A DNA stretch of 11,432 bases from SAR324 cluster bacterium. GTDB taxonomy: Bacteria > SAR324 > XYD2-FULL-50-16. The notes below the pieces were generated by a model. It made no database searches. It had not been told where the DNA came from and saw nothing but the letters and a program-made list of their open reading frames with translations. The DNA is taken from the NCBI GenBank assembly GCA_002401295.1, contig NVSR01000133.1:1-11432 (forward strand). The letters are read 5' to 3'. The position numbers were made by a program, and so were the translations under genes. Each line of letters starts with the position of its first letter. The stretch's first letter is position 1. Below, in pieces: positions 1 to 6,829 of the stretch.

Positions 1-51
1 AATTTTCAAGAATCAATAGTTACACTGAATAAAGAAGAAATTTCAGAGTGA
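1..51 (+). CDS. C-terminal tail of an upstream gene (partial)
   Basis: Frame 1 is open from the first base to a TGA at 49-51 and reads NFQESIVTLNKEEISE. The other two + frames stop earlier, at 15-20 and 30-32. The charged, helical-looking tail is typical of a protein C-terminus, and the stop lies 39 bases before the TTG start of the peptidase gene, as in a co-directional operon. Only 16 residues are visible, so no family can be named, and an open stretch of this length could also arise by chance. Confidence 0.35.
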   Translation, partial: NFQESIVTLNKEEISE

Positions 52-90
52 TTATTTAATGAAGCGATAGGACCAACCTTTTGAGGCGTT

Positions 91-774
91 TTGCATTATT
101 TACTATTTTCTCTCTTTTTACTGCTTTGTATCTTTGGCCCTCAGTTATGGGTGCGCCGTGTATTTAAAGAATATACTAATGAGATCCCAGAACTCTCCGG
201 CACAGGGGGTGAGTTGGCAGCTCACCTGATTGAGCGATTTCACTTGAAGGGAGTTTCTCTGGAAAAAACAGAACTAGGGGATCATTTTGATCCACAAAGT
301 GCAACGGTTCGCATCAATCAAAAGAATTTTGATGGCAAATCCTTAACGGCCATCGCTGTTGCTGCTCATGAAGTAGGTCATGCTATTCAATATTTTAAGA
401 GTGATCCCATGTTTCGCTGGCGCACCCAACTCTCGTTGTTTGCTCGAAAAACGGAAAAAGCCGGGGCTTTTGCCATGTTGGCCATCCCGTTAATTACGGT
501 GATTTTTCGTTTGCCTCAAATGGGACTCCTCTTTTTTGCCTTAGGGGCAAGCAGTATGTTGATGGCAGTAATCATCCATCTAATTACGTTGCCAGTGGAA
601 TGGGATGCCAGTTTTGGAAAGGCTCTACCCATCTTACGACAAGGAGGATATATCGATGACTCCCAAGTTAGAATCGTGCAACGTATCCTCTTAGCAGCCG
701 CCTTGACTTATGTATCTTCCGCACTGGCTGGTTTGCTGAATGTTGGCCGCTGGCTGACACTAATTCGTCGCTAG
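91..774 (+). CDS. YugP-type membrane zinc metallopeptidase
   Basis: This 227-residue protein matches the neutral zinc metallopeptidase 2 family (Bacillus YugP type), predicted membrane proteases of unknown substrate. The HEVGH zinc-binding and catalytic motif is at residues 93-97, inside the family pattern AVAAHEVGHAIQ. The family's LPVEWDAS block is at 167-174, and its Glu170 is a likely third zinc ligand. A hydrophobic N-terminal segment (about 3-20), two central ones (about 127-140 and 145-166) and one near the C-terminus (about 198-216) suggest an inner-membrane enzyme. The start must be TTG at 91: an in-frame TGA lies at 82-84 and the next ATG (Met107) is beyond the active site. GAGG at 83-86 is a short-spaced ribosome binding site. 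Family assignment is firm; the biological role is not known. Confidence 0.9.
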   Translation: MHYLLFSLFLLLCIFGPQLWVRRVFKEYTNEIPELSGTGGELAAHLIERFHLKGVSLEKTELGDHFDPQSATVRINQKNFDGKSLTAIAVAAHEVGHAIQYFKSDPMFRWRTQLSLFARKTEKAGAFAMLAIPLITVIFRLPQMGLLFFALGASSMLMAVIIHLITLPVEWDASFGKALPILRQGGYIDDSQVRIVQRILLAAALTYVSSALAGLLNVGRWLTLIRR

Positions 775-789
775 CTTCTCGAAAAATTT

Positions 790-824
790 TAGGACCATCT
801 TTCTTCTCTGAAAGAGACGTCCTA
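790..824. terminator. Two-tier stem-loop after the peptidase gene
   Basis: TAGGAC (790-795) pairs with GTCCTA (819-824), and inside it TCTTTC (798-803) pairs with GAAAGA (810-815) around a 6-base loop, giving 12 pairs with a small internal loop. It starts 16 bases after the peptidase stop. On the + strand no T-run follows, so it would be a weak intrinsic terminator. Read on the minus strand it is followed by AAATTTTT, which looks more terminator-like, but I see no credible minus gene ending here. Confidence 0.35.
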
Positions 825-946
825 CACGAATGCCTGGCAATATGGCGTGTTGTACTTTAGCCACCAGTTCAGGAATAAGCTCGAATATAGTGAGGTTTCA
901 AGGAAAAAGGAAAAACTTATAGCATCATTAACCCAAAAAGGTCTCA

Positions 947-1773
947 ATGGATTGGAAAACTCTCTTTCCGGATTTTAAACAGTTTACCATGAAGCAAGCT
1001 AAGGACTTCATGGAATCTCAGTCGGCTGATGCTTGGCAATTAATTGATGTGCGGCAACCAGGTGAATATAATCGGGGGCATATTGCCGGTTGTATCTCTT
1101 TACCGCTCATGGATCTACTGGACGGTAAGGGGGATTTAGCTCCTAATAAGCCGACTTTGTCTATAGTGTAACAGGAGAACGTAGTGAGGCTGCTATCCAG
1201 TGGTTGAGTACCCAAGGATTTCAAGTCCTTTGCAATATAGGTCCTTACGAAAATTGGGGCGGTGCCGTGGCAACTGGGCCTTTCAGCTTGAATTTCCACT
1301 TGATCTCTCCAAAGGCTCGCTTTCAGGGGACTTTTGCTTTGGCTTACCAAATGGAAGTGAATTTACGCTCTCTGTATTTGGAATTGGCCGATGGTATCGG
1401 TATTCAGAGGTATAAGAAGCTCTTTCAAACGATGGCCCGCTTTGAAGATAAACATATTTATTCCTTAACCTCCCATTATCCGGAAGGAAAAGTGGCGGAA
1501 AAGGAAGTCTTGCAACCGGATTCGGTCATAGAGGGAGGAATGCAGCTCCGGGAATTACCAGATGAAATTTTAGAGCAATTAGAAAACCCGCAGAAAATCC
1601 TTTCCTTTTGCCTGGCAATTGAATCTCAAGCTTTTGATTTCTATTCACGCTTAGCAAATCGCTGCCGGGATGATCAGGCACGAGACTTTTTCTTTGATAT
1701 GGCTGATGAAGAAAAAGCCCACCTCATTCTTCTGACAAATGAGATGGATTCCTTCCTGGCTAACCAATATTAA
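947..1773 (+). pseudogene. Rhodanese + ferritin-like diiron fusion, frameshifted
   Basis: ATG 947 follows AAAAAGG. The first frame encodes a rhodanese domain (IDVRQPGEYNRGHIAG) but stops at 1169-1171. From about 1159 the next frame continues the domain (VYSVTGERSEAAIQWL) and runs into a ferritin-like domain ending at 1773. Adding one base near 1154-1158 restores a 275-residue protein. Rhodanese spans about residues 1-112 and the four-helix diiron domain about 125-275. Its ligands look complete: Glu137, ExxH at 167-170 (EDKH), Glu226 and ExxH at 256-259 (EKAH). At the rhodanese active site (family V-Y-C-x-x-G-x-R-S) the restored protein has Ser74 instead of Cys, so normal sulfur transfer is not expected. 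Such rhodanese-rubrerythrin-like fusions are thought to act in oxidative-stress or sulfur metabolism. The break could be a real mutation or a sequencing error in the TTT run; no canonical slippery site is present. The second frame alone (from TTG 1204) has no good ribosome binding site. Confidence 0.8.
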
Positions 1774-1800
1774 TCCCCAAGGGCCAGGGCTGCTATTTGC

Positions 1801-2211
1801 TTATTTCTTGCCAAACATGCCCTTGGCTTTATTCATCAGCTCACTCCTTTCTTGGGGAGACATATTCATCACTTGCTCTTTGACCTGCTTGAGTTGCTCG
1901 GGATCCATGTTTTTCATCTGATCCATGGCGGTTTTGAAGAAATCATCGGGCATACCACCCATTGGGTCGGTTGCTTGTTGATCGCTGTCTTGCTCTTGCT
2001 TTTGGACAGGTTTTTCACGAAAAAAGAGGATTTTTTCTTCACCGATCTCACTATAGACCTGTTGCTCATGCAGTTGCTTGAGTACGTCGGACAGTTTAAC
2101 ACCGTGCTTCTTACAGGAATTAAAAATGCTACGAAAGGGTAATTGAACCATTTTTTCAGGGAAGCCATTTTTCTGAATAGACTTCAAGATACTCTCTTCC
2201 ACAACAGACAT
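1801..2211 (-). CDS. Unknown protein with Met/Gln-rich tail
   Basis: I do not recognise this 136-residue protein. Residues 1-65 look like a compact, mixed helix/strand domain (ILKSIQKNGFPEKM, then a VLKQLHEQQVYSEIGEEKILFF end reminiscent of a winged-helix wing). A Gln/Asp-rich linker follows at about 66-84. The C-terminal part (85-136) is amphipathic, Met-rich and helical, with MDPEQLKQVKEQVMNMSPQE, a composition like that of STI1 or SRP54-M peptide-binding helices, though this is only a resemblance. The ATG at 2211 is preferred over an in-frame TTG at 2223 because GGAG lies 6 bases before the ATG. It sits about 80 bases downstream of the Sel1 lipoprotein gene on the same strand and converges with the rhodanese fusion gene. 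Function is unknown. Confidence 0.75.
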   Translation of the reverse strand: MSVVEESILKSIQKNGFPEKMVQLPFRSIFNSCKKHGVKLSDVLKQLHEQQVYSEIGEEKILFFREKPVQKQEQDSDQQATDPMGGMPDDFFKTAMDQMKNMDPEQLKQVKEQVMNMSPQERSELMNKAKGMFGKK

Positions 2212-2291
2212 AAGTCGCTCCAAAATAGTTTAAACTTTTAGTGAATTTCCTTGAGGAATAGAAGCACTCCGCTTCCGCTTCTAATGTTTTC

Positions 2292-3122
2292 TTAACGAAG
2301 CATTCGACGGATTCCCTCACGTGCCCGTTCATCTCCCTGCTCTATAGCTTGACGATACCAGAAGGTAGCCTGTTTTTTATCCTTAGAGATACCCATACCT
2401 TTTTCGTACATTTCACCCAATTCAAACTGGGCATCGGATAATGACTGCTGAGCAGCATTTTTCAACCATTGGATAGCCAAGGTGGAATCTTGTTCGACAC
2501 CTTCTCCATCTTTATACATCATCCCTAAAAGTAACTGTGCCTGGCCATGACCAGCTTCTGATGCCTTTTGAGCCCAGAAAGCAGCTTTTTTAGTGTCCAA
2601 TTCTACTCCATCACCGAGAGCATACATTGAAGCAAGGGCAAATTGAGCAATGCTGTGTCCTTCATTCGCGGCTCGTTCTAACCAATGCAGAGCCTTAGAT
2701 ATATCCCGTGGGGACCCTTCACCGTAAAAAAACATTTCTCCCAATTTATACTGGGCGTAGATTTGTCCGTTATCTGCAGCTTTCAAAAACCACTGTAAAG
2801 CTCTCTTTGGGTCTTTGGAAACTCCAATTCCATAGTAATAAAATTTACCTAACTGGACTTGCGCCGGGGAATCTCCAGCTTGGGCTAACTCTTCCGTTTG
2901 GGATAGTTTTTGGGAAAAAGTTATTTTTTTACGATCCTGGTAAATATAAAGAGGCTTATCTTGACTTGAGCCATCAGAACTAATGTTTGGTTGAGCCTGG
3001 ACTGACAATGGAGTTGAGTCCACTTTTTCTGGGGTCCTAGTGACTGCCTGATTGGAGCTACAAGAAGTAATGCTGAAAGTAATGAGTGCCAGGACTCCAA
3101 AGAGTGAGAATTGTCTACGCAT
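2292..3122 (-). CDS. Sel1-repeat lipoprotein
   Basis: The 276-residue protein starts with a lipoprotein signal: basic MRRQ, a hydrophobic core, and a lipobox-like ITSC with Cys21 as the lipidated residue. A Ser/Gln/Pro-rich linker runs to about residue 80. Five 36-residue Sel1-like (TPR-like) repeats occupy about 84-263, each with the A-Q-x-x-L-G-x-x-Y-x-x-G-x-G-V pattern followed by A-x-x-W-x-x-x-A-A; a partial sixth ends at MLR. Sel1 repeats form a helical solenoid used in protein-protein contacts, so an envelope scaffold or adaptor role is inferred. Residue +2 is Ser, which favours outer-membrane sorting under the Escherichia coli rule. The ribosome binding site is weak; a promoter with a perfect TTGACA box lies upstream. 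Confidence 0.9.
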   Translation of the reverse strand: MRRQFSLFGVLALITFSITSCSSNQAVTRTPEKVDSTPLSVQAQPNISSDGSSQDKPLYIYQDRKKITFSQKLSQTEELAQAGDSPAQVQLGKFYYYGIGVSKDPKRALQWFLKAADNGQIYAQYKLGEMFFYGEGSPRDISKALHWLERAANEGHSIAQFALASMYALGDGVELDTKKAAFWAQKASEAGHGQAQLLLGMMYKDGEGVEQDSTLAIQWLKNAAQQSLSDAQFELGEMYEKGMGISKDKKQATFWYRQAIEQGDERAREGIRRMLR

Positions 3123-3169
3123 ACCAAGGGACTGATCAGGGTGATTGAGTTCTTCGTGAGTAAAACCCT

Positions 3170-3199
3170 GTTATTCAATCCTGCTTAGGGTCTTGTCAA
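3170..3199 (-). promoter_or_regulatory. Candidate sigma70 promoter for the Sel1 gene
   Basis: On the minus strand TTGACA (3199-3194) is a perfect -35 box, followed by an 18-base spacer and AATAAC (3175-3170; 4 of 6 matches to TATAAT). Transcription would start near 3163, giving a leader of about 40 bases before the ATG at 3122. This is a visual match only. Confidence 0.45.
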
Positions 3200-3218
3200 A
3201 GAGTTTTTTTCCTATGAG

Positions 3219-3247
3219 TTGCGAGTGAAATGAAAGAACTGTATAAA
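3219..3247 (+). promoter_or_regulatory. Candidate sigma70 promoter for the 3306 gene
   Basis: TTGCGA (3219-3224, 4 of 6), a 17-base spacer and TATAAA (3242-3247, 5 of 6) make a good promoter pointing right. The start site would be near 3254, about 50 bases before ATG 3306. It is back to back with the Sel1 promoter, 20 bases apart. Confidence 0.5.
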
Positions 3248-3305
3248 TAAAGCCGGATCAGTCAGTTAATGAGGGAGTGTTTAATTTTTTAGTGATGGGC
3301 AGACC

Positions 3306-3554
3306 ATGAGAATCAATTACTCTCCACAGTGGGGGCAAATAGCAAAGCGACGCATCAATCAAGCTTTCAATCAAGCTTACCAGAATACGGTAAGCGACCA
3401 AGATATTGAACGATTGAATAAACTATTCTCAGAAATCCAAATCTGCCTACACTTTATTGTAGAATGTGACTCTAATATTCACAAAAAGAAAATCCTCCCA
3501 CAGTTGATCCGGAGTTTCGAAGAGGAGAGTGGATTAATCTTGATGCTCAGTTAA
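3306..3554 (+). CDS. Small unknown protein
   Basis: An 82-residue reading frame with a promoter upstream but a poor ribosome binding site (GATGGGCAGACC before ATG). The product is soluble-looking and probably mostly helical. It begins with a basic region (QIAKRRINQAFNQAYQN), continues with a charged/leucine stretch (DIERLNKLFSEIQICLHFIVE) and ends in a short hydrophobic segment. I recognise no family. The 4-residue repeat NQAF-NQAY comes from a perfect tandem 12-base duplication. The gene ends at an A-run shared with the oppositely directed gene at 3563. The clean divergent promoter argues that it is real; the weak initiation site argues for caution. Confidence 0.6.
   Translation: MRINYSPQWGQIAKRRINQAFNQAYQNTVSDQDIERLNKLFSEIQICLHFIVECDSNIHKKKILPQLIRSFEEESGLILMLS
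3355..3378 (+). repeat. Perfect tandem 12-base duplication
   Basis: TCAATCAAGCTT occurs twice without a gap (3355-3366 and 3367-3378) inside the small gene at 3306. It is in frame and encodes a duplicated NQA-aromatic unit (NQAF, NQAY). Confidence 0.9.
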
Positions 3555-3562
3555 AAAAAAAC

Positions 3563-4006
3563 TTAGTTCAAGACTTCTTCCGACGCTTCCATCACATAGG
3601 AGTAATCTTCGAATAATCCTTTCGTGAGAGAAATTGCTTTTTCCTTGCTCACCCCCAAAATGGAAGCCAAAATAATTGCGGGGTAGATACGAGTATTGTT
3701 TTCTGTTAGTGGCAGCATACCAACCATTTCTGGATATTTTTCTTCAAAAATCTCCAATCGACCAAAAATAGCCGCTACTTCCATTAACTCTTGTTCAATT
3801 TTTTCGGGAGTGATTCCAGACATTTTAGATAGTACTGCTGTCAGTTTTCGTAGTTTGTCTTCCTTGGTCAGGTGCAAACCGGCAGCCTCAGCAATATCCA
3901 AAACGATCCGGATAAACACTTCAGGAATTTTTTTACGAAGCTCATCTTTAGTGTACCAAACTTTGGGAATTCTATTAGCAATTTCACTGTAGTCAACTCG
4001 CGTCAT
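3563..4006 (-). CDS. Unknown helical protein
   Basis: A 147-residue protein with an excellent ribosome binding site: AGGAGG five bases before the ATG at 4006. I do not recognise a family. It lacks a signal peptide or membrane span and reads as a mostly helical cytoplasmic protein. Residues 1-55 are charged (KDELRKKIPEVFIRIVLDIAE), the middle has Leu/Ile-spaced helices (LTAVLSKMSGITPEKIEQEL), and 105-135 has small residues typical of packed helices (YPAIILASILGVSKEKAISL). The gene converges on the 3306 gene with 8 bases between stop codons, and its 3' end is followed by a T-run on its own strand (3553-3560), but no clear hairpin precedes it. The strong start signal and protein-like composition make it a confident gene of unknown role. 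Confidence 0.8.
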   Translation of the reverse strand: MTRVDYSEIANRIPKVWYTKDELRKKIPEVFIRIVLDIAEAAGLHLTKEDKLRKLTAVLSKMSGITPEKIEQELMEVAAIFGRLEIFEEKYPEMVGMLPLTENNTRIYPAIILASILGVSKEKAISLTKGLFEDYSYVMEASEEVLN

Positions 4007-4436
4007 ACCTACCTCCTGGATAGTGGATATTTTTCTTGGATTACCCGGAAATGCTGTGCCCTCTCAAAGGATACACCTAGCTTACAAGATATCAGTTTTT
4101 TAAGACGCGAGTCTATAAAAAGTAGGTAGCAGCGCCTAAAGTACTCGCTTCAAGCTTGGAAATACTGGCGGTTAAAAGGGGGATTTTCCTTCATTCCCGT
4201 TTGACTGATCATATTGGAGAGCATCTCTATGGCTTGAGGGAGAGTTCTTTGCGACTGGGAAAAATAAGAGAAAATAATACATAGCAAAGCTCTATTCTAA
4301 ACATCAGATTTAAAAAAATCTTCCATAATTTGAGACTTGTCACACTTCGGACAATTGATTTAGGCTGAAACGAAATCACTCACAAGGCGGAGTGTAGAGA
4401 GATTGTTTGAGTTGAATTCTTCTTAAATGGAGTGAA
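4007..4436. other. 430-base intergenic region
   Basis: This gap separates the divergent genes at 4006 (minus) and 4437 (plus), so it should hold promoters for both, but I could not pick a convincing -35/-10 pair for either. The part from about 4260 to 4330 is AT-rich. A possible 45-codon minus-strand reading frame lies at 4150-4287. No RNA gene, repeat array or strong hairpin is evident. Confidence 0.5.
4150..4287 (-). CDS. Possible 45-residue protein (low confidence)
   Basis: An open frame from TTG at 4287 to TGA at 4152-4150 would encode a short hydrophobic start (LLCIIFSYF) followed by a polar stretch with SQRTLPQAIEMLSNMISQTG. It lies upstream of, and on the same strand as, the gene at 3563-4006. 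The composition looks protein-like, but there is no ribosome binding site at the TTG and an in-frame TAG lies just upstream. It may instead be a gene remnant or chance. Confidence 0.22.
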   Translation of the reverse strand: MLCIIFSYFSQSQRTLPQAIEMLSNMISQTGMKENPPFNRQYFQA

Positions 4437-5792
4437 ATGAAATTGTTTTTGATACGCCTGTGGGAACTTTGCTACATGCACCTTGGTCAGCGAGTTCTGT
4501 TTAAAATCGGTCGGATTTTTGTGTTGCTCTGGCAATTATTCCTGGATCGCAAATTGCCGGCTTTAGCTCAGTCTCTGGCCTACACCACGATTCTATCAAT
4601 GGTGCCGATTTTAGCCATTTTTTTCTCCGTTCTGGGTAAGGTCACTGAAAACCAAACAGTCCAGGATAATATCAAAGATTTTATTTCGGTCTATTTCTTC
4701 CCTGAATTTGTTTCCAGTATCTTTGAGAAGTTAGAACAACTTTCCTCTGACTCTTTAGCTCTAGGGGCCATTGGATTCCCCACCCTATTTTTAACGAGTG
4801 TCTTTTTGTACGTGAAGGTTGATTCCTCGATCAATCAGATTTGGATTACCCGTATCGAACGCAAATGGTTCAAAAATAGTCTGGCCTTTTTTATGACCCT
4901 TTTCTTTGGGCCTATGATTCTGGTCTTAGTCTTTTCCATTCCACCTTACCTGCAGACCTTACCTTATTATCAGGAATTACTCAGTTACGAAGAGGTCAGT
5001 ACGGGGATCACTCACCTGATGCCGATCTTGATTGCTTCCCTTGGACTGCTGGTTCTATACCTATATATACCAGCCAGTCCTGTACGTTTTTCGGCTGCAG
5101 CGATAGGAGCCTTCTTTTCCGCCCTGTTGATTCAAAGCAGCAATATCCTGGTGAGTGGATATTTGAAATACTTTGCTAGCTTTGATCTGATCTATGGCTC
5201 TTTGGCGATCGTACCAGTTCTCCTCTTATGGATTTTTGTGATTTGGTTAGTGGTTTTACTGGGAGCAGCTTTAACCTTCATTATCCAGTACCATCACGGA
5301 ACGGGTTACGTGATTATGGGGGAAGCGGCAAACGATGAGTCTCTACTCTGTTCGGCTTTGCAGGTGATGTTATATTTGTGCCAATCCTTTAGAAGGCGTC
5401 ATTCTGCCCCGGACTTTGATCAGATTCAATTGATGTTGGGGATTCGCCATAAACGACTCGCTCATATTTTTAAAATCCTGCAACAAGAGGGGTTGGTCGT
5501 GAGTTTCATGGGGAGTGGTCCTGACGGACGGACCCAAACCAGGTTTCAACCGGGATTTTCTCCTGATAAAATTAAAATCAATGGTCTGATTCCCCTCTTT
5601 TATAGCAACCGAGAGCCTGTGGTTTTTACCCCCACGATGAATCAAATGATTATGAACCTGGAAGTGCACCCCGGTTTCTTTCTGCCTGAGACGACAGTTC
5701 AGGACCTTATTGATCAGTCTGCCGATTATCTACAGCAATTTCAAAATATTATGCCTAGAATAGAAACAGTGAAGAAACAAAGGGCTCTTTAG
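4437..5792 (+). CDS. YihY/BrkB-family membrane protein with wHTH-like tail
   Basis: This 451-residue protein belongs to the YihY/virulence factor BrkB family (once misnamed RNase BN), inner-membrane proteins of uncertain, possibly transport-related, function. Six membrane spans are visible at about 49-67, 107-127, 148-170, 192-212, 217-240 and 254-284. The family signatures are LAQSLAYTTILSMVPILA (43-60) and the block around 251-280 with YGSLAIVPVLLLWIF and LLGAALT. A cytoplasmic extension of about 150 residues follows. Its part at 325-358 (FDQIQLMLGIRHKRLAHIFK, then LQQEGLV) resembles a winged-helix reader of the type in which a recognition helix precedes a short hairpin. Similar C-terminal extensions exist in some family members. 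Start ATG 4437 has GGAG four bases upstream. The dioxygenase gene starts 43 bases after its stop, so co-transcription is plausible. Confidence 0.9.
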   Translation: MKLFLIRLWELCYMHLGQRVLFKIGRIFVLLWQLFLDRKLPALAQSLAYTTILSMVPILAIFFSVLGKVTENQTVQDNIKDFISVYFFPEFVSSIFEKLEQLSSDSLALGAIGFPTLFLTSVFLYVKVDSSINQIWITRIERKWFKNSLAFFMTLFFGPMILVLVFSIPPYLQTLPYYQELLSYEEVSTGITHLMPILIASLGLLVLYLYIPASPVRFSAAAIGAFFSALLIQSSNILVSGYLKYFASFDLIYGSLAIVPVLLLWIFVIWLVVLLGAALTFIIQYHHGTGYVIMGEAANDESLLCSALQVMLYLCQSFRRRHSAPDFDQIQLMLGIRHKRLAHIFKILQQEGLVVSFMGSGPDGRTQTRFQPGFSPDKIKINGLIPLFYSNREPVVFTPTMNQMIMNLEVHPGFFLPETTVQDLIDQSADYLQQFQNIMPRIETVKKQRAL

Positions 5793-5801
5793 GCATGAGC
5801 C
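5783..5801 (+). terminator. Weak hairpin over the BrkB stop codon
   Basis: GGCTC (5783-5787) pairs with GAGCC (5797-5801) around a 9-base loop that contains the TAG stop, and T-rich sequence follows. The five-pair stem is weak, so it would at most attenuate transcription into the dioxygenase gene. Confidence 0.25.
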
Positions 5802-5835
5802 ATTTAGTTTTATTGAATTTTTTTGGAGTACTTTT

Positions 5836-6615
5836 ATGAGTTTAATGCCCGTTGGATTTGTCTCTCACAATGCCCCTTTAATGGCGCTACAACCCTCAAA
5901 AGGGTTGCAACTATTGCGGTGGGGGAATACAATGGTTACCCCCAAATCGATTTTGGTTGTTTCCGCCCATTGGGTAACGTCTTATCCCACTCTGGGAAGC
6001 ATCACTTCTCGCAGTTTGATGTATGATTTCTTTGGTTTTCCTGAAGAACTTTATGCCATCAAATACCCAGCCCCCGGTGCTCTGGAAATTGCTGATAAAG
6101 TGAAAAGCTTAATAGAGTTTCAATTCGGCAGGTGTGAACAGGAAAAAACACGAGCTTGGGATCATGGAGTTTGGATCCCCCTGATGCACATGTACCCTAA
6201 AGCGGATATCCCCATACTGCAATTGTCCTTGCCATCGGATTTGAGTCCCAAGGAATTGTTTCTATTGGGGGAGACACTAAGCTCCTTGCGCCACAACGGA
6301 ACCCTGATTCTCTGTAGTGGTGCGATTACCCATAACTTCCAAGAATTAGATTGGGAGGAAAAAAAGCCATTACCTCAATGGGCCGCGGAATTTGATCAAT
6401 GGATCGAAGAGACTTTGGTTAATTGGGATATGGATGAGTTATTAAAGTTCCAGACAGTTGCGCCCGGTTTTTCAACCGCTCATCCCACGTGGGAGCATTT
6501 TACACCCTTGTTGATCGCGGCAGGTGCGGCGAATAAAGAATCCCATGAGGCTTCCTTCCCCATAACTGGATTTGAGTACAGCAGCTTAAGCCGCCGCTGC
6601 ATTCAATTTTCTTAA
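5836..6615 (+). CDS. DODA/LigB-type extradiol ring-opening dioxygenase
   Basis: The 259-residue protein has the motifs of the class III extradiol dioxygenase family that includes Escherichia coli YgiD (4,5-DOPA dioxygenase) and plant DODA. In order these are SHNAPLMAL (10-18), SAHW (43-46), YPAPG (77-81), DHGVWIPL (109-116), SGAITHNF (161-168) and HPTWEHFTPL (216-225). His11, His45 and a His in the last motif are the likely metal ligands. The family cleaves catechol-type rings with Zn or Fe; the substrate here cannot be told from sequence. Asn12 follows the first His where Gly is common. The length is normal for the family and the C-terminal end (SSLSRRCIQF) fits. ATG 5836 has GGAG seven bases upstream. 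It lies between the BrkB and Tas-like genes, all on the + strand. Confidence 0.9.
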   Translation: MSLMPVGFVSHNAPLMALQPSKGLQLLRWGNTMVTPKSILVVSAHWVTSYPTLGSITSRSLMYDFFGFPEELYAIKYPAPGALEIADKVKSLIEFQFGRCEQEKTRAWDHGVWIPLMHMYPKADIPILQLSLPSDLSPKELFLLGETLSSLRHNGTLILCSGAITHNFQELDWEEKKPLPQWAAEFDQWIEETLVNWDMDELLKFQTVAPGFSTAHPTWEHFTPLLIAAGAANKESHEASFPITGFEYSSLSRRCIQFS

Positions 6616-6829
6616 TTTTGGATGAAGATGAAGATAGAACGCCCTTATTCCGGACCACGAAATGCCCTCCAACAATCGCTTATTGGTTTGGCTTAAACAC
6701 AGCAATTAGCGAGTTAAAGTCAGGAAAAGTAGGTCGGAGTCAGCACAGCGTCTCCGGCATTTTAAATTTACGCAGCTTGTCAGATAATCCAGGTGAATAG
6801 ATCGGTATTTGAATTAAGGTTAAATTAAG

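Noticed and set aside
760..864. Minus-strand frame of 34 codons from GTG, basic C-terminus
   Set aside because: Looks somewhat protein-like but has no ribosome binding site, overlaps the peptidase 3' end and contains the hairpin; such lengths occur by chance.
1154..1162. Programmed -1 frameshifting in the rhodanese gene
   Set aside because: The required shift is -1, but there is no X-XXY-YYZ slippery heptamer and no clear downstream pseudoknot, so mutation or sequence error is simpler.
1018..1350. Minus-strand frame of 110 codons
   Set aside because: It is antisense to the rhodanese-ferritin gene, whose domains are unmistakable; the product has no recognisable features.
1852..2142. Plus-strand frame of 96 codons, hydrophobic
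   Set aside because: Lies wholly opposite the 1801-2211 gene, which has a proper start site; its hydrophobicity is a by-product of the antisense of Gln/Lys/Glu codons.
2260..2283. AGAAGC/GCTTCT dyad after the Sel1 gene
   Set aside because: Six pairs with an 11-base loop and no T-run; too weak to call a terminator.
6618..6800. Plus-strand frame of 60 codons between dioxygenase and reductase
   Set aside because: TTG start with no ribosome binding site and an unremarkable product; a shorter alternative frame at 6622-6696 is equally unsupported.
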